NCBI GenBank assembly: GCA_963727495.1
Contig: CAVSGQ010000020.1
Coordinates: 124,001-188,000, forward strand
Direction: 5' to 3'
Origin: Actinophytocola sp963727495
Lineage (GTDB): Bacteria > Actinomycetota > Actinomycetes > Mycobacteriales > Pseudonocardiaceae
DNA length: 64,000 bases
Shown here piece by piece: positions 50,877 through 59,308 of the stretch. The notes under the pieces are model-generated. The model was not told where the DNA came from and did not search any database. It saw only the letters and a list, made by a program, of their open reading frames with translations. The translations under genes were made by a program, and so were the position numbers. Numbering within the stretch: the first letter of the stretch is position 1; each line of letters opens with the position of its first letter.

Positions 50877-51857
50877 TCAGCCGGTGTAGGACGGGTCGGT
50901 CTGGACGACTCCGTCCAGGGCCTTGTCTATGCGGGCCAGGACATCCGCGTCGAGGGTGACACCGGCGGCCTTCACGTTCTCGGTGACCTGTTCGGGGCGG
51001 GTGGCGCCGATGATCGCCGACGCGACGTTCTGGTTCTGCAGCACCCACGCGACCGCCAGCTGGGCCATCGACAGGCCCACGTCCTCGGCGATCGGCTTCA
51101 GCTGCTGGACCTTCTCCAGGACGTCGTCCCGCAGGAGCCTGCTGATGAAGTTCTTGCCCGACTCGTCCGTGGCGCGCGAACCCTCCGGCACCGGCTTGCC
51201 CGGCTGGTACTTCCCGGTGAGCACGCCCTGGGCGATCGGTGACCAGACGATCTGGCTCATGCCCTCCCGATCGCACGCCGGCACGACCTCGGCCTCGATG
51301 ACGCGCCACAGCATCGAGTACTGCGGCTGGTTGGAGACGAACGGCACCTTGAGCTCGCGCGCCAGCTCCGCGCCCCGGGCGATCTGGTCGGCGTTCCACT
51401 CCGACACCCCGACGTAGAGCACCTTGCCGGCCCGGACCAGGTCGGCGAACGCCAGGAACGTCTCCTCCAGCGGCACGCTCTGGTCGAACCGGTGCGCCTG
51501 GTACAGGTCGACGTAGTCGGTCTGCAGGCGCTTGAGCGACGCGTCGGCCGACTCCAGGATGTGCTTGCGGCCGAGCCCGCGGTCGTTCGGCCCGCCCGGG
51601 CCGGTCGGCCAGAACACCTTCGTGAAGATCTCCAGGCTCTCCCGTCGCTGACCTGCGAGCGCCCGTCCTAACACCGACTCCGCGCGCGTGTTGGCGTACA
51701 CGTCGGCGGTGTCGAAGGTGGTGATCCCCGCGTCCAGCGCGGCGCGCACGCACGCCTGCGCCTGCTCCTCCTCCACCTGGGAGCCATGGGTGATCCAGTT
51801 GCCGTACGAGATCTCACTGACGGACAGGCCACTTCGGCCGAGACGACGAAACTCCAT
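50877..51857 (-). CDS. Aldo/keto reductase
   Basis: The 326-residue protein shows the AKR TIM-barrel motifs: catalytic Asp/Tyr region ITTFDTADVYANTRAESVLG, Lys in EIFTKVFW, His in LYQAHRFD and the cofactor loop IIGATRPEQV. It is closest in style to the potassium-channel beta-subunit/AKR6-like group (WSPIAQGVLTGKY). It reduces carbonyls with NADPH; the natural substrate is unknown. Confidence 0.92.
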   Translation of the reverse strand: MEFRRLGRSGLSVSEISYGNWITHGSQVEEEQAQACVRAALDAGITTFDTADVYANTRAESVLGRALAGQRRESLEIFTKVFWPTGPGGPNDRGLGRKHILESADASLKRLQTDYVDLYQAHRFDQSVPLEETFLAFADLVRAGKVLYVGVSEWNADQIARGAELARELKVPFVSNQPQYSMLWRVIEAEVVPACDREGMSQIVWSPIAQGVLTGKYQPGKPVPEGSRATDESGKNFISRLLRDDVLEKVQQLKPIAEDVGLSMAQLAVAWVLQNQNVASAIIGATRPEQVTENVKAAGVTLDADVLARIDKALDGVVQTDPSYTG

Positions 51858-51943
51858 GCGACAAACCTATCCGTGGAGTGGCTCCAGGTTCGCGGTGGAA
51901 GTCGTATCTGTGGACAACGGGGCGAGTTGTGGACAACTCGCGA

Positions 51944-52747
51944 TCATGAGCGGCGGAACCCGCCCTCGGTGTTGATCACCTGGCCGGTGATCCACCGGGC
52001 CTCGTCCGTGGCCAGCCAGGCGATCAGGCGCGCCGGGTCGTCGGGCTCGCCCCACCGGCCGGCGGGGAACCGCGCGGCCACCTCGGCGTGCGCGTCCGGT
52101 GGCGCGTAGCCGGTGTCGACCGGGCCCGGGTTGACCGCGTTGACCGTGATGCCCGCCCCGGCCAGCTCGTCGGCCAGCGTCGCGGTGATCGACGACAGCG
52201 CGCCCTTGCTCGCCGCGTACGCCACCTCGCCGCGCATCGGGCCCAGGTCCTGGCCCGAGGTGAGGAACACGATCCGCCCCGGCCCGCCCAGCGCGGCGAA
52301 CGCCCTGGCCAGCAGGATCGACGCCCGCGCGTTGACCGCCCAGTGCGCGTCCAGCCGGGCCGCGTCCATCTCCGCCAGCGTGCCGTCGCCGCCGCTGCGG
52401 GCCTGGTTGCACACCAGCACGTCGAGCCGGCCGAACGCCTCGACCGCGGCCGACACCACCCGCCGCGGCCCGTCGGGATCGGCCAGGTCGGCGGACAGGT
52501 TCCGCACCGACGCGCCGGGGTCGGCCAGCGCCTCGGTCACCCCCGCGACCACGGCCCGCGGTCCACCGGGGTCCGCGCCCCACGGCCGGCCGGCGTCGTG
52601 CGGGGTGAAGTGGTGCACGAACACGCTCGCGCCGTACGCCGCCATCCGGCGGGCGGTCGCGTAGCCGATGCCCGCCCGCCGGCTCGCGCCCGTGACGAGG
52701 GCGGCCCGGCCGCGCAGCGGCAGCGGGTCCCGGCCGGGGAGGGTCAC
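51944..52747 (-). CDS. SDR-family oxidoreductase
   Basis: The 267-residue protein starts at GTG (VTLPGRDPLPLRG). The cofactor motif is TGASRRAGIGYATARR, the catalytic Tyr and Lys are in VAYAASKGAL, and the C-terminus reads WITGQVINTEGGF. It reads as a 3-oxoacyl-ACP-reductase-like SDR with unknown substrate. It overlaps the DUF3043 gene by four bases and is translationally coupled to it. Confidence 0.9.
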   Translation of the reverse strand: MTLPGRDPLPLRGRAALVTGASRRAGIGYATARRMAAYGASVFVHHFTPHDAGRPWGADPGGPRAVVAGVTEALADPGASVRNLSADLADPDGPRRVVSAAVEAFGRLDVLVCNQARSGGDGTLAEMDAARLDAHWAVNARASILLARAFAALGGPGRIVFLTSGQDLGPMRGEVAYAASKGALSSITATLADELAGAGITVNAVNPGPVDTGYAPPDAHAEVAARFPAGRWGEPDDPARLIAWLATDEARWITGQVINTEGGFRRS

Positions 52748-53391
52748 ACCTTGTCGCCGGGGCGCACCCGCGGCTTGGGCACCCGCAACTTGCGGATCTG
52801 CGACGCCCGGATGAACGCGTACCAGCCGATCGACAGCCCGCGCACCGGCTCCTTCGGGTACTTCTCGCGCACCAGCTTCGTGATCCGCCGGCCCGACAGC
52901 ACGCCCTCGAAGATCATCGCCACCAGCATCAGCAGGCACAGCAGCGTGGTGAGGCTCTGCACCCGCGCGTCCGGCACCAGCAGCGCGACGAAGATGAGGA
53001 TCGCCAGCGGCATGAACAGGCCGAGCAGGTTGCGCCGCGAGTCGATCAGGTCGCGGATGTAGGCCTTGACCGGGCCGCGGTCGCGGGGCATCAGGTACTT
53101 CTCGTCGCCCGCCATCATCCGTTCGCGCTGGGTGAGGCGTATCTCGCGGCGCTTGGCGGAGAGCGCCTTGCGCTCCTCCTTGTTGCCGCGCGCGCGGCGC
53201 ATCGCCTCACGGGTGGTGCGGGGCGGGGGTGCGACCGGACCGCGACGCTTCTGCTCGGCCTCGCGGCGCTTGGGCGTCGGGCGGCCCTTGCCGGGGGTGT
53301 GCGCCTTTTTCCGGGCCTCCTCCACCGCGGCGTCCTCGCCGGCTTCGGACTCGGCGGCGGACTCTGCATCTTTGCGACGAAGGAACCTCAC
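52744..53391 (-). CDS. DUF3043 family membrane protein
   Basis: The 215-residue protein has a charged N-terminal half with the conserved KGRPTPKRREAE and YLMPRDRGPVKAYIRDLID, and two TM helices (about 130-175). DUF3043 is an actinobacterial family (M. tuberculosis Rv2206) with unknown role. It is divergent from the glycerate kinase gene, matching the Rv2205c/Rv2206 arrangement. Confidence 0.9.
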   Translation of the reverse strand: MRFLRRKDAESAAESEAGEDAAVEEARKKAHTPGKGRPTPKRREAEQKRRGPVAPPPRTTREAMRRARGNKEERKALSAKRREIRLTQRERMMAGDEKYLMPRDRGPVKAYIRDLIDSRRNLLGLFMPLAILIFVALLVPDARVQSLTTLLCLLMLVAMIFEGVLSGRRITKLVREKYPKEPVRGLSIGWYAFIRASQIRKLRVPKPRVRPGDKV

Positions 53392-53417
53392 AGAGCAAAG
53401 AGTAAGGCAGGCCCAAC

Positions 53418-53429
53418 TACTCTTTGACC
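53418..53429 (+). promoter_or_regulatory. Leaderless promoter -10 element of the glycerate kinase gene
   Basis: TACTCT (53418-53423) is followed by exactly six bases and the ATG at 53430. The spacing predicts a transcript beginning at the start codon. Confidence 0.55.
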
Positions 53430-54539
53430 ATGCGGGTCCTGATCGCTCCTGACTGCTTCGGTGGGACGCTGACCGCGCCCGAGGCCGCCGAGGCCATCGC
53501 GGCCGGCTGGCGCAGCGGCGCGCCGGACGACGAGCTCACCCTGTGTCCGCTCGCCGACGGCGGCCCCGGCTTCGTCGACGTGCTGCACTCGGCGCTGGGC
53601 GGGGACCTGCGCCACCGCACCGTCACCGGGCCGCTCGGCTCCCCCGTGGACGCCGTGTGGCTCGAGCACGACGGCACCGCCTACATCGAATGCGCCCAGG
53701 CCTGCGGGCTCGCCCTGGTCCCGAAGGGGGAGCGCAACGCGCTCGCCGCGAGCACCGTCGGCGTCGGCGAACTGGTCGCGCACGCCCTCGAGGCCAAGGT
53801 GCGCACCGTGGTCGTCGGGCTCGGCGGGTCCGCCACGACCGACGGGGGCGCCGGCATGTTCCGCGCGCTGGGCGCGGTGCCGGTCGGCGCGGACGGCGAG
53901 CCGGTGCCGGTCGGCGGTGGCTCGCTCGTCGACGCGGTCCGCATCGAGGGCCGCGTCCACCTCGGCGACGTCCGGCTGGTGGCCGCCTCCGACGTGGAGA
54001 ACCCCCTGCTCGGCAAGCTCGGCGCGGCCCGCGTGTTCGGGCCGCAGAAGGGCGCCGACGACCTGGCCGTGCGCCGCCTGGAACGGTCCCTGACCCGCTG
54101 GGCCGACCTGATCGAGGCGGTCGCCGACCGGGACGTACGTGACGAACCGGGCGCCGGCGCCGCGGGCGGGCTCGGCGCGGCGCTCATCGCGCTCGGCGCC
54201 ACCGTGGAGTCGGGTGCCGGGGTGGTGCGCCGGCTCACCGGGCTGGACACCGCGCTGGCCAGAGCCCAGCTCGTGATCACCGGCGAGGGCAGCTTCGACT
54301 TCCAGTCGCTGCGGGGCAAGCTCGTCACCCGCATCGCCGGCGCGGCGGCCGAGCGCGGCACCCCGTGCGTGGTGCTCGCCGGCCAGGTCTCGGTCGGGCG
54401 GCGGCGCGCGGCCGCGGCCGGCGTCGACTACGCCTACTCGGTGGCCGAGCACGTCGGGTCGGCCGAGGCGTCGCTCGCCGACCCCGGGGGCTCGCTGACG
54501 GCGCTGGCCAAGCACGTCTCCGCACAGTGGCATCGGTAA
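53430..54539 (+). CDS. Glycerate kinase
   Basis: The 369-residue protein is a class II (GarK-type) glycerate 2-kinase: APDCFGGTLTAPEAAEAI at the start, LADGGPGFVDVL, GLGGSATTDGGAGMF and ITGEGSFDFQSLRGK. It phosphorylates D-glycerate. ATG at 53430 is preferred over an in-frame TTG six bases upstream because of the leaderless promoter. The M. tuberculosis counterpart is Rv2205c. Confidence 0.92.
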   Translation: MRVLIAPDCFGGTLTAPEAAEAIAAGWRSGAPDDELTLCPLADGGPGFVDVLHSALGGDLRHRTVTGPLGSPVDAVWLEHDGTAYIECAQACGLALVPKGERNALAASTVGVGELVAHALEAKVRTVVVGLGGSATTDGGAGMFRALGAVPVGADGEPVPVGGGSLVDAVRIEGRVHLGDVRLVAASDVENPLLGKLGAARVFGPQKGADDLAVRRLERSLTRWADLIEAVADRDVRDEPGAGAAGGLGAALIALGATVESGAGVVRRLTGLDTALARAQLVITGEGSFDFQSLRGKLVTRIAGAAAERGTPCVVLAGQVSVGRRRAAAAGVDYAYSVAEHVGSAEASLADPGGSLTALAKHVSAQWHR

Positions 54540-54636
54540 CACCGCGCCTCGAGCCACGTGTGCAACCATGGAGGAAGAAATCGCGGACGATCCCGGTTGT
54601 CCACAGGTAGTAGGAGTCGAAGGTCGAGGGAGAACC

Positions 54637-54996
54637 ATGACGACCGCCGAGAACACGACCGAGACGGCCACCCACGGGGTGACCCTGTCGGACGCCGCCG
54701 CCAGCAAGGCCAAGGCGCTGCTCGACCAGGAGGGTCGGGACGACATGCACCTGCGCATCGCCGTCCAGCCGGGTGGCTGCGCCGGCCTGCGCTACCAGCT
54801 GTTCTTCGACGAGCGCACGCTCGACGGTGACCTGTTCCGGGACTTCGGTGGCCTCACCGTCGCGGTGGACCGGATGAGCGCGCCGTACGTCCAGGGCGCC
54901 ACCATCGACTTCGTCGACACCATCGAGAAGCAGGGCTTCACCATCGACAACCCCAACGCCGGTGGCTCCTGCGCGTGCGGTGACTCGTTCCACTGA
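54637..54996 (+). CDS. erpA: Iron-sulfur cluster insertion protein ErpA
   Basis: The 119-residue A-type carrier has the three conserved Cys: one in PGGCAGLRY and two in GGSCACGDSF. It delivers Fe-S clusters to client proteins such as LipA and the Rieske subunit encoded nearby. A GAGGGAG site precedes the ATG; a longer frame upstream lacks similarity. A very stable terminator follows. Confidence 0.92.
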   Translation: MTTAENTTETATHGVTLSDAAASKAKALLDQEGRDDMHLRIAVQPGGCAGLRYQLFFDERTLDGDLFRDFGGLTVAVDRMSAPYVQGATIDFVDTIEKQGFTIDNPNAGGSCACGDSFH

Positions 54997-55006
54997 TCCA
55001 CTCGTG

Positions 55007-55039
55007 AACGGGCCGCGACCGACTCGGTCGCGGCCCGTT
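55007..55039. terminator. Bidirectional terminator after erpA
   Basis: Perfect 16-base arms AACGGGCCGCGACCGA (55007-55022) and its complement (55024-55039) flank a single C. It lies 10 bases after the erpA stop and 11 bases before the end of the convergent small gene, so it can serve both. Confidence 0.8.
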
Positions 55040-55050
55040 GCGCTGCGTGG

Positions 55051-55221
55051 TCAGACGTACTCGTCGAGGTCGCCGACCTGGGCGTAACAGTCGTCGTCCA
55101 CCTGCCACGGCTCGGCCGCCCGCAGCGGGTGAAAGGGCTGGTCGGCGAGCTGTGGCGGGACCGGGACCGCCGCGCAGTCGGCGATCATCTCGGCCAGGGT
55201 CACACGGTCGGTGAGGTGCAC
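55051..55221 (-). CDS. Small acidic protein (56 residues), unknown
   Basis: An open frame from GTG at 55221 encodes VHLTDRVTLAEMIADCAAVP... and ends ...QVGDLDEYV. The sequence is acidic and non-repetitive, with third-position G/C bias, and it shares a terminator with erpA. CATAAC lies nine bases before the GTG as a possible -10. I do not know a family, and its existence is inferred from coding character and layout. Confidence 0.5.
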   Translation of the reverse strand: MHLTDRVTLAEMIADCAAVPVPPQLADQPFHPLRAAEPWQVDDDCYAQVGDLDEYV

Positions 55222-55373
55222 GACGACGACGTTATGTGCGCTCGGCGGTACTGCACAGTCTTACCAACCGGTAGTGTCGACGAGGTGCCATACCCGGGCC
55301 ACGGCCATGGTGGCCACTAACGTGAACACTTCCGTTCATCTCAACTGACGACAACCAGACAGGGGAAGCCCTC

Positions 55374-56348
55374 GTGCCCGTCGCCGTCTCCGGAAGCATC
55401 GCCACCGACCACCTCATGCACTTTCCCGGCAGGTTCGCCGAGCAGCTCGTCGCCGAGCAGCTGCACCGGGTGTCGCTGAGCTTTCTCGTCGACGACCTGG
55501 TGGTCCGGCGTGGCGGGATCGGTGCCAACATCGCGTTCGGCATGGGCGTGCTCGGCGCATCCCCGGTGCTGGTGGGCGCCGTCGGCGAGGACTTCGGTGA
55601 CTACCGGTCCTGGCTCGAGCGGCACGGCGTGGACTGCTCGGGCGTGCACATCTCGGAGACCGCGCACACCGCCCGGTTCGTGTGCACCACCGACGACGAC
55701 ATGTGCCAGATCGCCTCGTTCTACGCCGGCGCGATGGCCGAGGCGCGGCTGATCGAGCTGCTGCCGGTCGCGCAGCGGGCCGGCGGTCTCGACCTGGTGC
55801 TGATCAGCCCGGACGACCCGGAGGCGATGCTGCGACACGCCGACGAGTGCCGTACGCGCGGCTACACGTTCGCCGTGGACCCCTCCCAGCAGCTGGCCCG
55901 GATGGACGGCGCGCAGATCCGGGCGTTCATCGCCGGGGCGAAGTACCTGTTCAGCAACGACTACGAGTGGGAGCTGCTGCGCCGCAAGACCGGCTGGACC
56001 GAGCGCGAGGTACTCGACCGGGTGGGCATCCGGATCACCACTCTGGGTGAAAAGGGTGTGGAGATCGTCGACCGGGACGGCTCCGAGATCAACGTCGGCG
56101 CCGTGCCCGAGACCGTGAAGGCCGACCCCACCGGCGTCGGCGACGCCTTCCGCGCCGGGCTGCTCGCCGGGCTGGAGAAGGGCCTCGGCCTGGAGCGCGC
56201 CGCGCAGCTCGGCTCCTACATCGCGGTGCTGGTGCTGGAGACGGTCGGCCCGCAGGAGTGGACCTTCGACAAGGCGCAGGCGGCCACCCGCATCGGCGCC
56301 GCGTACGGCCCGGAGGCCGCCCAGGAGATCGCTGCCATCCTCCCGTAG
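55374..56348 (+). CDS. adoK: Adenosine kinase (PfkB family)
   Basis: The 324-residue PfkB kinase starts at GTG (VPVAVSGSIATDHLMHFPGRF). It has SFLVDDLVVRRGGIGANIAF, the family signature with catalytic Asp DPTGVGDAFRAG, and FSNDYEWELLRRKTGW. The sequence closely follows the M. tuberculosis Rv2202c adenosine kinase as I remember it, and neighbours erpA and asnB match too. It phosphorylates adenosine to AMP. Confidence 0.88.
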   Translation: MPVAVSGSIATDHLMHFPGRFAEQLVAEQLHRVSLSFLVDDLVVRRGGIGANIAFGMGVLGASPVLVGAVGEDFGDYRSWLERHGVDCSGVHISETAHTARFVCTTDDDMCQIASFYAGAMAEARLIELLPVAQRAGGLDLVLISPDDPEAMLRHADECRTRGYTFAVDPSQQLARMDGAQIRAFIAGAKYLFSNDYEWELLRRKTGWTEREVLDRVGIRITTLGEKGVEIVDRDGSEINVGAVPETVKADPTGVGDAFRAGLLAGLEKGLGLERAAQLGSYIAVLVLETVGPQEWTFDKAQAATRIGAAYGPEAAQEIAAILP

Positions 56349-56385
56349 GTACCGCTTCGGGTGATCACCTGGTAACTGTGGGCGC

Positions 56386-57228
56386 ATGCGTGCGCTCGCG
56401 GTCGCCTCGGTCCTGGTCCTCCTGTTCGCCGGCCTCGCCACCGGGGCCGCCGCGGCGGCCACCGACCCGTGGCAGCCGGTCGGCTGGGACGTCGCCCGGC
56501 CGCTGGACGAGAGCCAGGGCCTGGCCGTGGTCGAGCGGCCCGGCGGCACGACCGTGCGCTACACCGGCATCGCCACCATCCCCCTCGACGTGGCCGCCCG
56601 CGGCTGGAACCACGTCGGCGACCCGGGCGCCGGCCACGGCTACTACGTGAAGCCCTACCAGCGCGACGACCGCGGCCCGAAGCTGTTCCGCGTGCAGGCG
56701 CCGGACGGCTCGTGGGCGGAGTACACCCACGCGCTGGAGCCGTGGGAGGCGACGAACAACTCCTTCGCGGCGGTGTCGCCGGACGGCCGGTGGATGGTGG
56801 CCGGCGAGTGGGGCACCACCGACCGGCTGCTCGTGCACCCGATGCCGGGGATCGCGCACCCCGATCCGGGGGTGGACCTGCCCTACGCGTCCGCGATCCG
56901 GCTCGACCGCCCCGCACGCGACATCCAGGGCTGCGACTTCGTCACCGCGACCCGGCTGCTGTGCTCGTCGGACGACCCCGAGGGCGCGCTGTTCGGGGTC
57001 ACCAAGCCACTGCTCCGGCTCGACCTGGCGGCGCCGGTCGGCGGCGCGGACGTCGCGGCGACGGTGACCGCCCTGGGGCAGCCGCCGCTGGAGAGCTCGT
57101 GCTCCGGCGAGTTCGAGGCCGAGGGCATCGACTACGACGAGCGGGACGGCACGCTGCGGGTCGTGGTGCTCTCGCCGAGCGTGTGCGTGGCGTTCGACAG
57201 CAAGACGTGGCGCTTCCGCCACGCCTGA
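56386..57228 (+). CDS. Secreted protein, unknown
   Basis: The 280-residue protein has a clear signal peptide (MRALAVASVLVLLFAGLATG, cleavage near AAAAA). The mature part has aromatic-rich strands (YYVKPYQRDDRGPKLFRV, FAAVSPDGRWMVAGEW) that recall a beta-propeller, and four Cys. No catalytic signature is evident. It ends seven bases from the convergent asnB stop. Confidence 0.75.
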   Translation: MRALAVASVLVLLFAGLATGAAAAATDPWQPVGWDVARPLDESQGLAVVERPGGTTVRYTGIATIPLDVAARGWNHVGDPGAGHGYYVKPYQRDDRGPKLFRVQAPDGSWAEYTHALEPWEATNNSFAAVSPDGRWMVAGEWGTTDRLLVHPMPGIAHPDPGVDLPYASAIRLDRPARDIQGCDFVTATRLLCSSDDPEGALFGVTKPLLRLDLAAPVGGADVAATVTALGQPPLESSCSGEFEAEGIDYDERDGTLRVVVLSPSVCVAFDSKTWRFRHA

Positions 57229-57235
57229 CCGGGCC

Positions 57236-59167
57236 TCAGAGCTTGACCGGGTACTGCGGCTCCGGGATCCGCGGCTGGATGCGCCTCTCGACGAAGATCC
57301 CGTGCCAGAGCATGTAGACCAGCAGCGCCCAGATCCGCCGGCTGTGGTCCAGCGTCCCGGCCCGGTGCTCCTCCAGCAGCCGCAGCACGGCGTTCTTGTC
57401 GATCTCCTCGTCGGTCTGTGACTTCAGCACGATCTGCCGCGCCCAGTCGTACATCTCGTCGCGCAGCCACAGCCGGATCGGCACCGGGAAGCCCAGCTTG
57501 CGCCGGTTGAGCACGTGCGCCGGGACGATCTCCCGCAGCGCCTCGCGCAGCGCGAACTTCGTCGTCTCCTTGGTGATCTTCTGGTCCAGCGGGATCTTCG
57601 CCGCGACCTTGAACACCTCCGGGTCGAGGAACGGCACCCGCAGCTCCAGCGAGTTCGCCATGGTCATCTTGTCGGCCTTGACCAGGATGTCCCCGCGCAG
57701 CCAGGTGAACAGGTCCACGTGCTGCATCCGGGTCACCGGGTCCCAGCCGGCCGACTCCTGGTACGGCCCGGCCGTCACGTCCGCGTGACCGATCCGGTCG
57801 TCGAAGGTCCGCAGCACCGCCCGCAGCTGGTCGTCGCGGAAGATGCGGGCGTTGCCGTAGTAGCGATGCTCCAGGTCGAGCGCGCCGCGGCGCAGCAGGT
57901 CCTTGCCCCGGGTGCCCTCCGGGATCTTCGTCGACAGCGAGCCCATCGCCCGCCGCAGCGCCCCCGGCACCCGCTCGAAGGCCGCCAGCGAGAGCGGCTC
58001 CCGGTAGATCGTGTAGCCGCCGAACAGCTCGTCGGCTCCCTCGCCGGACAGCACGACCTTCACGTGCCGGCGTGCCTCCCGCGCGATGAACCACAGCGGC
58101 ACCAGCGCGGGGTCCGCGACCGGGTCGTCGAGGTACCAGACGATCAGCGGCAGCGCCTCCATCATCTCCTCGGGGCTCACCGTGCGGACGACGTGCTTGA
58201 CGCCGATCGCCGCCGCGGACTCCGCGGCCACGTCCACCTCGGAGTAGCCCTCGCGCTCGAAGCCCGTGGTGAACGTCATCGAGGTTCGGGTTGTGCTCGC
58301 TTGGCGAGCGCCGCGATGGCCGTCGAGTCGATGCCGCCGGACAGGAACGAGCCGACCGTGACGTCCGCGCGCATGTGCTTGGCCACCGAGTCGCGCATGA
58401 CGTCGGTGATCTCGTCGTAGAGCCGCTGCGGGGAGTCCTTGCCGCGGATCGGCGTCGGCCGGAACGTGTGGAAGAAGTACCGGTCGGTGGTCAGCTCCCC
58501 GCCCGGCGAGATGGTGAACGAGTGGCCGGACTCGATCCGCCGGATCTCCCGGTGCAGCGTCTCCGGCTCCGGCACGTACTGCAGGGTCAGGTAGTGCTGC
58601 AGCGCGGTGCGGTCCAGCGTCGAGGGCACGCGCAGCCGGGGCGCGAGCTCCAGCAGCGCCTTCTTCTCGCTGGAGAACGCCACCCCGCCGGGGCCGGCCG
58701 AGTAGAACAGCGGCTTGATGCCGAACGGGTCGCGCGCACCGAACACCACGCGCTGCCGCCAGTCCCAGATCAGGAACGCGAACATCCCTCGCAGCTTCGA
58801 CACCGCGGCCTGGCCGAGGTAGTGGTACAGCGGCGACGATGACCTCGCCGTCGCCGTGCGTGCGCATGGTCGCGCCGTGCTGCTCGATCAGCTCCTGGCG
58901 CAGCTCGAGGTAGTTGTAGATCTCCCCGTTGAACAGCAGCGTGTAGCGCTCCTGCACGCCCTCCGGGCTCCAGTGCAGCGGCTGGTGGGAGTGGTCCACG
59001 TCGATGATCGACAGCCGGTTGAACCCGAACACCACCTCGTCGCCGGCCCAGGTGCCACTCTCGTCGGGGCCGCGGTGCCGGACGCACCGCAGTGCCGCGG
59101 CGACCGCGTCCCGGCTGGCAGCGGCGTCGGATTCGGTAGGGCAGACCAAGCCAAGCAGACCGCACAC
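57236..59167 (-). CDS. asnB: Asparagine synthetase (glutamine-hydrolysing), three frame breaks
   Basis: The start GTG is followed directly by Cys2 (VCGLLGLVC), the N-terminal nucleophile of class II glutaminase domains, with NGEIYNYLELR and GDGEVIVAA. The synthetase domain has the PP-loop SFLSGGIDSTAIAALAK and LSGEGADELFGGY. Frame changes lie near 58840, 58303 and 58280; the last two are extra C and G in AAGCGAG and CTCGATG. Removing them gives about 642 residues, a normal AsnB. It is divergent from ctaC, as in M. tuberculosis (Rv2201/Rv2200c). Confidence 0.88.
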   Translation of the reverse strand: MCGLLGLVCPTESDAAASRDAVAAALRCVRHRGPDESGTWAGDEVVFGFNRLSIIDVDHSHQPLHWSPEGVQERYTLLFNGEIYNYLELRQELIEQHGATMRTHGDGEVIVAAVPLPRPGRGVEAARDVRVPDLGLAAARGVRCARPVRHQAAVLLGRPRRGGVLQREEGAAGARAPAARALDAGPHRAAALPDPAVRAGAGDAAPGDPADRVRPLVHHLAGRGADHRPVLLPHVPADADPRQGLPAAALRRDHRRHARLGGQAHARGRHGRLVPVRRHRLDGHRGARQASTTRTSMTFTTGFEREGYSEVDVAAESAAAIGVKHVVRTVSPEEMMEALPLIVWYLDDPVADPALVPLWFIAREARRHVKVVLSGEGADELFGGYTIYREPLSLAAFERVPGALRRAMGSLSTKIPEGTRGKDLLRRGALDLEHRYYGNARIFRDDQLRAVLRTFDDRIGHADVTAGPYQESAGWDPVTRMQHVDLFTWLRGDILVKADKMTMANSLELRVPFLDPEVFKVAAKIPLDQKITKETTKFALREALREIVPAHVLNRRKLGFPVPIRLWLRDEMYDWARQIVLKSQTDEEIDKNAVLRLLEEHRAGTLDHSRRIWALLVYMLWHGIFVERRIQPRIPEPQYPVKL

Positions 59168-59263
59168 GTCTCCGGCACAACCTCTCGTGTCGAGTTCGTC
59201 AAGGCCCAAGTATGGCCGCAGGGCACACGGCCGCCCCTACGCGGTGTGGTGCCGGTCGCTCGG

Positions 59264-59280
59264 CTAGGCTCCGGGCCTAG
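59264..59280 (+). promoter_or_regulatory. ctaC promoter region with dyad over the -10 box
   Basis: TAGGCT (59265-59270) is a good -10 candidate about 39 bases before the GTG of ctaC. It lies inside the perfect inverted repeat CTAGGC-TCCGG-GCCTAG (59264-59280). The overlap suggests regulated access or an RNA hairpin at the 5' end. Confidence 0.5.
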
Positions 59281-59308
59281 ATCATGGATGTCTGAGGAGG
59301 GGCGCGCA

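Noticed and set aside
50622..51242. ORF overlapping the small protein gene by four bases and running into the aldo/keto reductase
   Set aside because: It is Gly/Trp/Arg-rich low complexity, passes through a terminator hairpin and is antisense to a conserved enzyme.
53430..54539. Link of glycerate kinase to the GlcD-like/ThDP operon as a glycolate-glycerate pathway
   Set aside because: The genes are 43 kb apart in different contexts; the kinase position is explained by conserved actinobacterial gene order.
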